Shown piece by piece: positions 40,961 to 50,355 of a DNA stretch of 64,000 bases. A program made the translations under genes and the position numbers. A model generated the notes under the pieces. That model searched no databases and had not been told where the DNA came from. It saw nothing but the letters and a program-made list of their open reading frames with translations. Source of the DNA: Bacteroidota bacterium (GTDB lineage Bacteria > Bacteroidota > Bacteroidia > NS11-12g > UBA9320); contig WGNA01000012.1 in the NCBI GenBank assembly GCA_016124755.1, positions 1 through 64,000 of the forward strand, read 5' to 3'. Positions within the stretch are counted from its first letter, which is position 1; each line of letters begins with the position of its first letter.

Positions 40961-42694
40961 ATGAAACGAGCCATTTTTACCTTTTTATTTATAGCCTTAT
41001 TTTTCGCAGCGTTCTCTCAGAAACTTGAATGGGCATACAGTTTTAAAAATGCAAACATTCAGGACGTTGCCGGATCAATTGCATCCAACGGAGAAGAATT
41101 TGCCGTAACCGGAACCATCGTGAACAACTTTAGTGTTGATCTTAAAAATCACGACGATGCCTTTAAAGCTAAAAAATGTTTCATCGCCCGATATGATAAA
41201 AATGCCAATATAAAATGGGTTTTGGAACAACCCGGTGGCGGAACCAACCCGCGAATCAACACAATGACCATGGATCAGGAAGGAAATTTATATACTTCCG
41301 GTTTCTTTTCTGGAACTCTCGACTTTGATCCTTCTGCAGCCAAATCAGAATACACCGCGGCAGGTCTGGATGCCTTTGTTCAAAAATTAGATAAAGACGG
41401 AAATCTGAAATGGGTTGCACACACCAACACCAGTGCTCAGCCAACGCACATTGCCTTAAAAAGTAATGGAAATGTGGTGATTCTGGGTCGCAGTCAAAAC
41501 GGTGCAACCGCAACCCTCGATGGAGGTATGACAGTAACACTGGAACAAGGTGTTTTCATTGTTGAAGTTTCGGCTGATGGAAAAGTAATCGGTGCTTATT
41601 CACTCGCTACACCGGCTTCTTTCTCAACCGCCGTTGCTTTGGGAATTACAAGTCAGGACGAAATTGTTGTGGCCGCTTCCGTTGATGGTGCCATGAATAT
41701 CGATTTAAAAGGAGGCAATAACTGGGATACTTCCGTGAAAGCATACGACGCTCTGATCGCTGTTTATTCTTCAACGTTTGAATATAAATGGCATAAAGTA
41801 TTCGGCGATATCGACAACGGGCAACCCGGAGGTTGGGATGCCATCCGCTCTATAGTTTGTGATAAAGAAAATAATATTTACGCAACAGGATATTTTACCT
41901 GGACTACTGATTTCGACCCGGATAAAAATCCCGGTAGTTTTGTTCGTGAAGCCGGCACGTATAACGGAAGTCAGTCACCCGACGGTTTCATTATTAAATA
42001 TAATTCATCAGGTGAAATTCAATGGGTTCAGGACATGGGCGGACATGAAGCAATTCCAAAGAACAGAAGTGCTGATGTTAACCTTTTTGATATGGTATTA
42101 AAAGACAATCATCTGGTGGCTTACGGTGAAATGTCGGGGCAGGGAGATTTTGACGGAAGTGCCGATACGTTTATGATTCGGACAAAGGATTATGGGGTCG
42201 GGCTTTGCTTTGTTGAATACACTACCAACGGAACATTTGAAAATGCGTGGTTAGCAGATGGTGTTTCCTCCAATGAAAAAAGTACGGGAATAGAATTACT
42301 CAGCTCCGGTGTGGTGGCTTTTGGAACGTTCAACGGCTCGTTTGATCCGGATCCAACCGAAAAGGAATATTTGCTCAAAACGGATTCTACCGGCCCATTG
42401 CCCCAATGGGATAACGATCTTTTTGTAGTGCATTATAATCTCGATTTTATCACAGATGGAATTCCAGTTTTTGCTAAAACCACCTCGGTTTATCCAAATC
42501 CCACCAACGGTTTTATTCATATTAATGAAGCCGGATTAAACGGAAAAAAATTCGAAATAATTAATGTTAACGGGACTATTTTAAAACAAGGAATTATTGT
42601 GAATGATATTGATTTGTCGGATCTTGGAAGTGGTATATACATTTTGAGTTTCCCGGATTCCGGGTATCTTCCATTGCGAGTTGTGGTTCGTTGA
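40961..42694 (+). CDS. secreted repeat protein with T9SS type A domain
   Basis: This 577-residue protein has a signal peptide (about 1-19, KRAIFTFLFIALFFAAFSQ). A series of propeller-like repeats follows, resembling SBBP/beta-propeller repeats (KKCFIARYDKNANIKWVLE, DAFVQKLDKDGNLKWVAH, DGFIIKYNSSGEIQWVQD), with interspersed NLYTSGFFSGTLDFDPS phrases. It ends in a type A sorting domain (VYPNPTNGFIHINEAG...GIYILSF). ATG 40961 is preferred over an upstream start because the signal peptide begins there. It is probably a surface protein; no enzyme motif is seen. Confidence 0.85.
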   Translation: MKRAIFTFLFIALFFAAFSQKLEWAYSFKNANIQDVAGSIASNGEEFAVTGTIVNNFSVDLKNHDDAFKAKKCFIARYDKNANIKWVLEQPGGGTNPRINTMTMDQEGNLYTSGFFSGTLDFDPSAAKSEYTAAGLDAFVQKLDKDGNLKWVAHTNTSAQPTHIALKSNGNVVILGRSQNGATATLDGGMTVTLEQGVFIVEVSADGKVIGAYSLATPASFSTAVALGITSQDEIVVAASVDGAMNIDLKGGNNWDTSVKAYDALIAVYSSTFEYKWHKVFGDIDNGQPGGWDAIRSIVCDKENNIYATGYFTWTTDFDPDKNPGSFVREAGTYNGSQSPDGFIIKYNSSGEIQWVQDMGGHEAIPKNRSADVNLFDMVLKDNHLVAYGEMSGQGDFDGSADTFMIRTKDYGVGLCFVEYTTNGTFENAWLADGVSSNEKSTGIELLSSGVVAFGTFNGSFDPDPTEKEYLLKTDSTGPLPQWDNDLFVVHYNLDFITDGIPVFAKTTSVYPNPTNGFIHINEAGLNGKKFEIINVNGTILKQGIIVNDIDLSDLGSGIYILSFPDSGYLPLRVVVR

Positions 42695-42789
42695 AAATTC
42701 TTTGTTTCCTTATATGCGTTGGCTTCATCGTTTCTTGTCAACCCAAAAACAAAACGCCAAAAGAAATAGTTAGAGACGATGAAGAATAA
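42691..42789 (+). CDS. possible 32-residue lipoprotein (or remnant)
   Basis: A TTG-started frame overlapping the previous stop gives a textbook lipoprotein signal: KILCFLICVGFIVSC followed by a short charged tail ending VRDDEE. It is too short to do much beyond membrane anchoring and may be the stump of a longer lipoprotein. Its end overlaps the start of the next small gene by 11 nt. Confidence 0.35.
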   Translation: MKILCFLICVGFIVSCQPKNKTPKEIVRDDEE

Positions 42790-42919
42790 AGAAAAGAACT
42801 TCGATACGGTGAAATTCTTTCAACAAGTGAAAGAAAAAATTGCCAAAGAAACCAAAGACATGACTTTCGAAGAGTTTAAAAAATACATGGAGACTCGACG
42901 ATTGAAAACGACAAAATAA
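42779..42919 (+). CDS. 46-residue charged small protein, antitoxin-like
   Basis: An ATG-started frame encodes a helical, highly charged product (begins MKNKEKNFDTVKFF, contains EKIAKETKDMTFEEFKKYM). Its style resembles short antitoxins or partner proteins that precede toxin genes in this phylum. No toxin gene follows; the next 300 bp are non-coding. It could be the remaining half of a decayed pair. Function is not recognised. Confidence 0.45.
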   Translation: MKNKEKNFDTVKFFQQVKEKIAKETKDMTFEEFKKYMETRRLKTTK

Positions 42920-43230
42920 AAAGGTCGATGGTACAACATCAAGCATAAAATATAGCGGGTTTTCTGCTCAGGATCCCGCCATGCTTTCTATACTTTTTTT
43001 CTACTCGGTGGAATGGAAAGTACGAACTTAAACCGCTAGATATCATGCTTGAAACCCGTTGAAATGAACATCGAACAAGCAGCGATTTTGCAGAAATTAA
43101 AATTCCAATAACGAAACAGCAAGGATTCCCGTACTTTCCCAATAATTCATTTTTTAATTTTTTTCATTCTTTAATTTTTTAATTTTTTCAGGTGACCTTT
43201 CACCCATTCGAACATTAAACCCTGTACGAC
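42920..43230. other. non-coding stretch, possibly decayed gene
   Basis: No intact gene is seen. A forward frame around 42955-43140 gives protein-like text (ending with ITKQQGFPYFPN) broken by stops, so a degraded gene is possible but was not identified. A GCGGG/CCCGC inverted repeat lies near 42956-42979, and low-complexity T-rich sequence fills 43147-43190. Confidence 0.35.
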
Positions 43231-43782
43231 ATGAAAAACACAGAAATAATTGAGCAGATCCGTACGGGGAATCACCGGCATGTGCACCGGCTGTACAATC
43301 ACTTTCCAAAAATCAGGAAGTGGCTTATGAAGAGCGGTTGTGAGCGAAACCAAACCCGGGATATTTTTCAGGAAGCCTTGCTCTTGTTTTGTTTGAAATG
43401 TCGCAAACCAGACTTCGAACTAACGGCTTCCATTGAGACGTATTTATTTTCGGTCTGCAAATTCATGTATTACAATCAGGCTAGAAAGGATGCCAAATTT
43501 ATTTCGGATGTCGATCCGGAAATGCTTCAGGAAATCACGGCAGAATACGAGGATCATGTGAAAAAGGAAAGGCGGCTGGCCTATGCTTTTATGGCACTGG
43601 AAGCCATTTCAGAAAGATGCCGCGAAGTGTTAAAACTCTTTTACATCGGTAAACAAAGCATGGCCGACATCGCTTTAAAACTGAACTACAGGAATGAAGC
43701 CGTTGCAAAGAATCAGAAGTACAAGTGTCTGAATCTGGCGAAGGAAAAAACAATGGAATTCTCAAAAACCCTTAATGCCTAA
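43231..43782 (+). CDS. ECF-type RNA polymerase sigma factor
   Basis: This 183-residue protein has a sigma-70 region 2 (LYNHFPKIRKWLMKSG, ARDIFQEALL-like RDIFQEALLLF) and a region 4 helix-turn-helix (LEAISERCREVLKLFYIGKQSMADIALKLNYRNEAVAKNQKYKCL). It would direct RNA polymerase to a specific promoter set. The adjacent downstream gene, 3 nt away, codes for a membrane protein that looks like its anti-sigma factor. Confidence 0.88.
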   Translation: MKNTEIIEQIRTGNHRHVHRLYNHFPKIRKWLMKSGCERNQTRDIFQEALLLFCLKCRKPDFELTASIETYLFSVCKFMYYNQARKDAKFISDVDPEMLQEITAEYEDHVKKERRLAYAFMALEAISERCREVLKLFYIGKQSMADIALKLNYRNEAVAKNQKYKCLNLAKEKTMEFSKTLNA

Positions 43783-43785
43783 GCC

Positions 43786-45912
43786 ATGGAAGAATTACTC
43801 GAAAAATATGTATTAAATCAACTCACCGGTTCCGAAAAAGCGGACTTCGAAACCCGACTTCAATCGGATGCAAAATTGGCTGAACAAGTTCGGGTTTTCC
43901 GCGATTTGATGGAAGCTTCGGAAATTAATTATGTAAAACAAGGCATTCAATCGGCGCAGACGCAATATCAATGGCGGCTCCGTTTGAAATACGCGGCGTT
44001 TGCTTTAACGGCCGTAATAGTTGCCGTCGCATTTTATTTTTTAATTTCTAAAAATTCGAATCCCAAGAAATCGGTAACAGCCGAATTAACTCCGGTTTCT
44101 TCAATTACTATCAATTCGGAAAAAGACACGGTAATTGAAACAGAAAAGGGAATGCTTCTGATGATTCCGGCTAATTGCTTTGTAGATTCTTCCGGAAATT
44201 CGCTGAAAGAAATTCAATTGCAAATTCGGGAAGTATTCAGCGCATCCGATATTATAAAATCCGGACTCGAAACCCTGTCGGACAGCAACCTCCTTGAAAC
44301 AGCCGGCATGTTTCACATCCGGGCATTTTCGGGGAGTTCGTCGTTATCCATCAAAACGGGAAAAGAAATTTTAGTTCAGGTTCCAACAAAGGAAATTCAA
44401 CCCGGTATGATGCTTTTCGACGGACTGGAAACCGACGGAGAAGTGAACTGGATAAATCCCAAACCGATTAAAAAATACATCCTTAATCTGCCGTTCGAGG
44501 ATCTCAATTTTTATCCACCCGGATTCTTGAAAAAGGTTTCGGAATTGGGTTTTGATGCATCGGATCGTGCATTCAACGATAGTCTGTATTATTCTTTTGA
44601 ATGCGGTAAAGCTGCCCTTCATCAGGAAATACAATACGAAAGTGAGGATGCTGTACAAACATCAGTAATTGCTTTACCAAAGAAATTTAGTTTTAATGAT
44701 GTTCAACCCCGTCTTAAAAAGCCTGAGAAGCAATCTGACTCAAGTAACGATGAAACATCACCAATCTTGAAAAAAGGAATTTGTCCGGCGGCTATTCATG
44801 CGCTTCAACAGGAATCCTTCGCCAAAACCTTTATTGCTAGTCGTGAATTTGAACAGAGACTTCAGGTAATTTTTAAAACCTGTGATGAGTCTTTATTGAA
44901 TATCTATCTTTCACATCTCGACCAGGATTTATGGTATTCCGATTCGCTGGCAGCTCTTCAGTCTGCGGCATTATACAAAAAAGAGTTTCTGAATTTTGCC
45001 GCCGAAAAACTAACGAATACGGAGAATGCAAATCCCGGTTTTGCAGCATTAGCAGAATATCACCACCGGAAAAAAGCCGCTTTTGACGAGGCAATCCGAA
45101 AGACCAATCAAGCTATTTGGGAACGGGAAAGAAAAGAAGATTCGACTGCCGTGCAAAGACGTTCCGAAAAATCGGAAAAGGAAAAAACCGATTTTATAGC
45201 CAATTATCTTAAAGAGTTAGATATCAATTTACGAGACGCTTGCCGACAAGCCGACATTTCGGAAAAGAAGATTTCTACAGTAAATAAATCATATTATACT
45301 TTTCCGGTAACATCCACCGGCTGGAAGAACATCGACCAATATGTTACAGACATTACCCGAAGTCGCAGCACCGGTAAATTCAAATATAATAACCGAGATA
45401 TCGAACTGGTTTATCAAACGTTGCAAGTGCAGATTACGGATGACCAAAGCTTTGATATTCTCAATTGTTATGTAATTCCCGACAGTTTATTTGCCTTTCA
45501 AAGACTGTCCAAATCCGGAAATTTTTATTCGGAAAAACTGAATGATCTTTTGCATTATTCTTTAGTCTGTGTCGGGAAAAAAGGCGGTCAGTTCTTTTAT
45601 TACCGAAAGAATCTGGAAACCAAAACCCAGCAAATTATTATTTCGCTAGATGCAATTAATGAAAAAGCACTTGATAAAAAATTAGCACGAATTAATCCAC
45701 CGAATTCGAACTGGTCTTTGCTGAACGATCTGCAATATCAGCAGGAGGAATTCCTTTACCGAGATCAATTGGAGAAGCGAAAAAAGGATGCGGAAATCCA
45801 GGCTGAACTGAAAACAGTGATCTGGCCTTGTTCTGATGGAGCTGAACCCGTAAATGGAAAGGGCACTCAGGGAGATGATGAAATAGCAGTTCTTAATACA
45901 CTCAAGCCGTAA
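43786..45912 (+). CDS. membrane anti-sigma-like protein with large extracytoplasmic part
   Basis: This 708-residue protein's N-terminal 60 residues (MEELLEKYVLNQLTGSEKADFE...) match the cytosolic zone of Bacteroidota anti-sigma factors. One membrane helix (about 69-87) follows. The rest is a long periplasmic region without recognised domain except a beta segment with ETEKGMLLMIPANCFVDSSG, typical of a family of Bacteroidota surface-sensing proteins. The position 3 nt behind an ECF sigma gene supports the anti-sigma role. Its 3' end overlaps the opposite-strand ORF6N remnant by 11 nt. Confidence 0.7.
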   Translation: MEELLEKYVLNQLTGSEKADFETRLQSDAKLAEQVRVFRDLMEASEINYVKQGIQSAQTQYQWRLRLKYAAFALTAVIVAVAFYFLISKNSNPKKSVTAELTPVSSITINSEKDTVIETEKGMLLMIPANCFVDSSGNSLKEIQLQIREVFSASDIIKSGLETLSDSNLLETAGMFHIRAFSGSSSLSIKTGKEILVQVPTKEIQPGMMLFDGLETDGEVNWINPKPIKKYILNLPFEDLNFYPPGFLKKVSELGFDASDRAFNDSLYYSFECGKAALHQEIQYESEDAVQTSVIALPKKFSFNDVQPRLKKPEKQSDSSNDETSPILKKGICPAAIHALQQESFAKTFIASREFEQRLQVIFKTCDESLLNIYLSHLDQDLWYSDSLAALQSAALYKKEFLNFAAEKLTNTENANPGFAALAEYHHRKKAAFDEAIRKTNQAIWERERKEDSTAVQRRSEKSEKEKTDFIANYLKELDINLRDACRQADISEKKISTVNKSYYTFPVTSTGWKNIDQYVTDITRSRSTGKFKYNNRDIELVYQTLQVQITDDQSFDILNCYVIPDSLFAFQRLSKSGNFYSEKLNDLLHYSLVCVGKKGGQFFYYRKNLETKTQQIIISLDAINEKALDKKLARINPPNSNWSLLNDLQYQQEEFLYRDQLEKRKKDAEIQAELKTVIWPCSDGAEPVNGKGTQGDDEIAVLNTLKP

Positions 45913-46747
45913 ACCCGATTTTCCCTTTTGGTTTTTCTCTTAATGAATCAATTTGTTGGAGCAGATATCGGAACGATTGATCCAACTTCGAATCCAGTCG
46001 TTTGATCTCGTTTCGCAGAAATTCATTTTCCATCAGATACGATCGGTATTTTGAAAACGCCCGCATAATCTCAATATTCACCTGTATCGCTTTCTCTGAT
46101 TTTAAAACGGAAGAGAGCATGGCCACTCCCTGTTCTTTTAACACCATTGGTAATACAGATGAATATTTTGGATTAAATGCTTCTCCATGTGAATTCACCA
46201 AGATTGTAAATCGGTTTGGGTATCAATGAACAATCTCTTTTCTCACTTTTTTCTTGATAAAAAAGTAAGCAAAAAATCAAGTCGGAAAGAAAGCTGCCCA
46301 GGCGCCCTTTCTCATTTGTTGAAAATCTGGGAAAGAAGTGTCAAGCACTTTCCCGATTTTCTACCAAATGACAAATTCCCACCGGGTCTATCCCGCCTTT
46401 CCGACGGCCCACCCACGCGTTCCTATTCTTGTTTTAAGATCCGCTTCGCACATTTATTTTATTCTTTTAATACCAAAATGGAAGTGATCTAACATGTTGG
46501 TGTAATTAAGCGGAGAAAACTTTCCAATATGCAACCGGTCACAAGTTGTGACCAGTTCGATCTTTTCATTTGCGTTGAGTACAAAGGCAAAATCATCCGG
46601 AAAGCGTTCCGCGTTCCTTTTTACCTGTTGCTTAAGGGCCTTGGTTGTTACACCGTACAATAAAGCAAGGTCGGCATCGACCATCACCTTCTTGTCCCGG
46701 AAAATAAAAATCAAGGTTCCAACTCCGGTCTGAATCATTTCTTTCAT
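45902..46747 (-). pseudogene. ORF6N-domain gene split by MITE copy 3
   Basis: The N-terminal half (46747 to about 46517) encodes GTLIFIFRDKKVMVDADLALLYGV and VKRNAERFPDDFAFVLNANE; the C-terminal half (about 46177 to 45902) encodes KYSSVLPMVLKEQGVAMLSSVL and a coiled tail. Together they are one ORF6N protein, a DNA-binding family common in phages and mobile elements. The intervening sequence is MITE copy 3 with an in-frame stop at 46454. Both halves are in the same frame, and joining at the shared TTT codon restores ...GKFNPKYSSVLP, giving about 167 residues, the normal family length. Confidence 0.85.
46177..46521. mobile_element. MITE-like element, copy 3 (inside ORF6N gene)
   Basis: This element of about 345 bp has ends ATGCTTCTCC and GGAGAAAACT. 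The core hairpin and the TCGGAAAGAAAGCTGCCCA and CCGCCTTTCCGACGGCCCA segments are nearly the same as in copy 2. It interrupts an ORF6N coding sequence, which shows that the element can move. A target duplication is not clear; AAA occurs at both junctions. Confidence 0.8.
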
Positions 46748-46893
46748 GGTTTTAAATTTGGTTGGTGCAAATTAGAAAACCGATTAAATTTACTTGCGAT
46801 TTAAAAAACCGAACGCTACGTAAATTTTCCAACCGATGATATCGCACGCGCGTTTTAATTATAATTTTCACCTTCGCATTGAGTTGTTTAGGT

Positions 46894-47622
46894 ATGTTTG
46901 CTAACCGCCCCCTGTTTACATTTCTTCTCTTCTTCAACGGAGTTACATTCGGACTATCGATTCCTGAAGATTCTGTAAAAACTTCCGGAGTGTGTTATTT
47001 TATTAAGGTTGAAGGCAGTAAAAGCATTCTCGAAAATTTTGGAGAAACCCATATTAAAAACCGACCGCCAAGTCCGTTCGATGTGCTTGGCTATTTAAGT
47101 CCATCTCTCGGATTCGGAATTTCAATTCCATCAAAATTGGGGAATATGCCATTTCGCTGGTGCCCGCATATTATGGTTAGTGGCAGTCATGAAGTATATA
47201 ATTATTGGTATGATACATTTTATTATGACCCGGTTAGCCAGATTAATTATCCCTATACCAAGGAGAAATATGTTACGGTAAACAAACTTTTCATTCAATT
47301 CAGGAATGATCTTAAAATACCTATTTCCGATCGTTATTTTTTAGGACCGGTTATTCAATTCGATTACAGAATTTTGGAATTAATACCCACACGTGCACAG
47401 GAACTTGAACGTTTAGGAATTTATTCTGAAAGTGCAAACCGACTTTTAAGACATCCTCGGGGAGATGTTAAACTTGGTCTGAACGGTGGGGTAAGTATGA
47501 AACGAAGATGGCAATTCCAACTCACAGCCGCTTATGGTTTGCTGAATCGTATTTCATTTGGAAACACAAATTCGTGGCATTATTTACAGACCAATATTTC
47601 TTTTAGTTACAGCCTGAAATAA
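46894..47622 (+). CDS. probable outer-membrane beta-barrel protein
   Basis: This 242-residue exported protein has a signal peptide (about 1-22) and many aromatic beta strands ending in FSYSLK, like small Bacteroidota outer-membrane proteins. Family not recognised. ATG at 46894 is chosen over TTG at 46879 because the hydrophobic signal begins there. It converges with alaS; 7 bp separate the stop codons. Confidence 0.6.
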   Translation: MFANRPLFTFLLFFNGVTFGLSIPEDSVKTSGVCYFIKVEGSKSILENFGETHIKNRPPSPFDVLGYLSPSLGFGISIPSKLGNMPFRWCPHIMVSGSHEVYNYWYDTFYYDPVSQINYPYTKEKYVTVNKLFIQFRNDLKIPISDRYFLGPVIQFDYRILELIPTRAQELERLGIYSESANRLLRHPRGDVKLGLNGGVSMKRRWQFQLTAAYGLLNRISFGNTNSWHYLQTNISFSYSLK

Positions 47623-47629
47623 ATTGGTT

Positions 47630-50251
47630 TTAATACGTCAAATTTTTCGCATCCTCCAAAACCTTATCTAATCCGGAAGCATCCTTACCGCCGGCTTGTG
47701 CAAAGAATGACTGTCCTCCCCCGCCACCGCTAATGTGTTTACTCCATTCGCGAATAAGTTGTCCGGCATTCCACTGTTTTTCCTGAACGAGATTGTCGGA
47801 AATCATAATGGAAATATTTGGTTTCCCTTCAAAGTCCGCAACCAGCACACAAAACAGATTTTCGAAATCATTTTTTAACCGGTAACACAAATCTTTTACG
47901 GCGTTTGCATCGGCAACTTCAACGCGGTTAATAACCACATTTACACCGTTTCGATTTTCGACCGACTTTTTAAGTTCTGAATAAACAGCATCGGTTTGAA
48001 GCTGTTTGAAATCTTCAATTTTATCGGAAAGTGATTTGTGTTCGCTGATAAGCTGCGTAATGTGTTTTACGAGATCTTTTGGATGTCCGAGTTGTTCGCG
48101 AACTTCCTGCAACAGAGACAGTTCTTCCCGGAGATATGCCTCGTATTGTTCACCGGTAATTGCCTCAACTCTACGAACACCGGCCGCCACACTCGATTCG
48201 GAAATAATTTTAAATCCTCCGATAGAAGAAGTATTGGCCACGTGCGTTCCTCCGCACAATTCCATGCTGTAATTTTTATCAAAAACAACAACCCGAACCA
48301 CGTCTCCGTATTTCTCACCAAACAGTGCTGTTACGCCCATGTCGATTGCCTGCTGATACGGCATGCTCCGGTCTTCCCACAAATCAACGGACTCCCGTAT
48401 TTTTTCGTTTACAAGATGTTCGATCGAAGCCATCTGATCGGATGTAACTTTTTCGAAATGCGAAAAATCGAATCGCAACCGGTTTTCATCCACCAAACTT
48501 CCTTTTTGCGCAACGTGATCTCCGAGAACATTTCGCAAAGCAGAATGCATTAAATGCGTTGCGCTGTGGTTTTTGGTGATTTCATCGCGACGTTTTCGGT
48601 TCACTTCCGCTTTAAAGTATTGATCCGGATTTTCGGGAAGCGCATTGGCAATATGCACAATCAGGTCGTTCTCTTTTTTGGTGTCGAGGATGTGCACTTT
48701 CTCCTGATCCTCAGTGCCGGTTAATGTTCCGGTATCGCCAACCTGACCGCCGCTTTCGCCATAAAATGGTGTCAGATTAAAAACGAGTTGAACGAGCTTT
48801 TTTCCTTTTTGCTCAATAATCCGGTATCTCGAAATGGTGATGTTCGCTTCGAGATGATCGTATCCGATAAATTCCTGATGGGCATCTTCCTGAAGTATTA
48901 TCCAGTCGCCGGTTGTCTTTGCAGCATCGGCCCGCGAACGTTTTTTCTGCTCGGCTAATTCAACTTTAAAACCTTCTTCATCCACTGAAAATCCGTTTTC
49001 GTGAGCGATGAGTTTCGTTAGGTCTAATGGAAAACCATACGTGTCGTAAAGTTCGAATGCGACTTTACCGTCGATGCTTTTACCGGAACTGTTGGTCGTT
49101 ATTTGTCCGAGTTTTTCTAAACCAATATTTAATGTTCGCAAGAAAGTTTCTTCTTCCTTTCTGATAATATTCCGAAGAAAATCCACCTGATTCTCGGCTT
49201 CGGGAAATACATTTTTAAAACGGTTTGCCAGTGAAGGAACTAATGCCTGAAGGAAAGGTTCTTTGAGGTTTAAAAAACTGTATCCATATCGAACTGCTCT
49301 GCGTAAAATCCTTCTCACCACATAACCCGCTCCGGTGTTGGACGGCAATTGACCGTCGGCGATGCAAAACGTGATCGCCCGAATGTGATCGGCAATTACC
49401 CGAAAAGCAATATCCGTTTGTTCGGAAGTTCCATACGACTGACCACAGATTTTTTCGAGCTCCGAAATCGTATTTTGAAATAAATCGGTGTCGTAATTAG
49501 AATTGAGTAAATCGGTTGCGCGAACCACACGTTCGAGTCCCATTCCGGTATCGACGTGTTTCTCGGGAAGAGAAACCAACGATCCGTCGGCCAACCGGTT
49601 GAACTCCATAAAAACGAGGTTCCACAATTCGATAACCTGCGGATGATCATCGTTCACTAATGCCTTTCCATCCTGCGCATTTCGCTCTTCATCGCTTCGC
49701 AAATCCATGTGAATCTCGCTGCACGAACCGCACGGACCGGTATCACCCATTTCCCAGAAGTTGTCTTTTTTGCTGCTTCGGATAATCCGGTTGGCATCGA
49801 TGTGCTCTTTCCAGAACGCTTCTGATTCGGTATCTGCCGGAAGATTATCCCCCAGATCACCGCCAAAAACGGTTACATACAAACGGTCTTTCGGGAGTTT
49901 GTAATGATCGGTGAGCAGTTCCCACGCCCAGGCAATCGCATCCTTTTTAAAGTAATCGCCGAAACTCCAGTTCCCGAGCATTTCAAACATCGTGTGGTGA
50001 TACGTATCAACACCCACTTCTTCCAGATCGTTGTGCTTGCCGGAAACACGAAGACATTTTTGTGTATCCACTGCCCGGGTATAAGGTGCTTTTTTGTTTC
50101 CGAGGAAATAGTCTTTGAACTGGTTCATACCTGCATTGGTAAACATGAGTGTCGGATCGTTTTTAACGACTATCGGAGCCGACTGAACGACTGCGTGACC
50201 GCGTGATTCAAAGAACTTTAGAAAGGCTGACCTTACTTCTTCTGACGTCAT
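47630..50251 (-). CDS. alaS: alanyl-tRNA synthetase
   Basis: This 873-residue enzyme charges tRNA-Ala. It has the class II catalytic core (FFESRGHAVV, LMFTNAGMNQFKDYFLG, KCLRVSGKHNDLEEVG, HHTMFEMLGNWSFGDYF), an editing domain with HSATHLMHSALR and the metal-binding CGGTHV, and a C-terminal C-Ala domain with GGGGGQ. Length matches bacterial AlaS. The ATG at 50251 (MTSEEVRSAF) is chosen; upstream frame is unlike the family. It is divergent from the M23 peptidase gene. Confidence 0.97.
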   Translation of the reverse strand: MTSEEVRSAFLKFFESRGHAVVQSAPIVVKNDPTLMFTNAGMNQFKDYFLGNKKAPYTRAVDTQKCLRVSGKHNDLEEVGVDTYHHTMFEMLGNWSFGDYFKKDAIAWAWELLTDHYKLPKDRLYVTVFGGDLGDNLPADTESEAFWKEHIDANRIIRSSKKDNFWEMGDTGPCGSCSEIHMDLRSDEERNAQDGKALVNDDHPQVIELWNLVFMEFNRLADGSLVSLPEKHVDTGMGLERVVRATDLLNSNYDTDLFQNTISELEKICGQSYGTSEQTDIAFRVIADHIRAITFCIADGQLPSNTGAGYVVRRILRRAVRYGYSFLNLKEPFLQALVPSLANRFKNVFPEAENQVDFLRNIIRKEEETFLRTLNIGLEKLGQITTNSSGKSIDGKVAFELYDTYGFPLDLTKLIAHENGFSVDEEGFKVELAEQKKRSRADAAKTTGDWIILQEDAHQEFIGYDHLEANITISRYRIIEQKGKKLVQLVFNLTPFYGESGGQVGDTGTLTGTEDQEKVHILDTKKENDLIVHIANALPENPDQYFKAEVNRKRRDEITKNHSATHLMHSALRNVLGDHVAQKGSLVDENRLRFDFSHFEKVTSDQMASIEHLVNEKIRESVDLWEDRSMPYQQAIDMGVTALFGEKYGDVVRVVVFDKNYSMELCGGTHVANTSSIGGFKIISESSVAAGVRRVEAITGEQYEAYLREELSLLQEVREQLGHPKDLVKHITQLISEHKSLSDKIEDFKQLQTDAVYSELKKSVENRNGVNVVINRVEVADANAVKDLCYRLKNDFENLFCVLVADFEGKPNISIMISDNLVQEKQWNAGQLIREWSKHISGGGGGQSFFAQAGGKDASGLDKVLEDAKNLTY

Positions 50252-50322
50252 GGAATGACTGCTTTTTAATGTATTGAAATTGTTAATTATTTTGCCGACT
50301 TTCGCCCTGCCGAAAGAGGAGG

Positions 50323-50330
50323 CAAAGTTA
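50323..50330 (-). promoter_or_regulatory. possible -7 element for alaS
   Basis: The reverse strand reads TAACTTTG, an exact TAnnTTTG match, about 72 nt before the alaS start. A TTG lies 23 nt further upstream (complement at 50354-50356), a weak -33 candidate. Confidence 0.35.
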
Positions 50331-50355
50331 AACAAATAGACATCCTGAGGTGCCA

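Noticed and set aside
43147-43190. A T-rich tract before the sigma gene considered as a terminator
   Set aside because: There is no stable G/C stem before it; it is simple low-complexity sequence.
46226-46492. Frames of about 60-90 codons inside the MITE copies (NLFSHFFLDKKVSKKSS type)
   Set aside because: The similar text recurs because the DNA repeats. Frame length differs between copies and the sequence is that of a hairpin, so coding is unlikely.
38763-46521. A composite transposon bounded by MITE copies 2 and 3
   Set aside because: The copies are in the same orientation, but the genes between them are diverse T9SS and sigma-factor genes with no cargo logic or transposase. Copy 3 inserted independently into an ORF6N gene.
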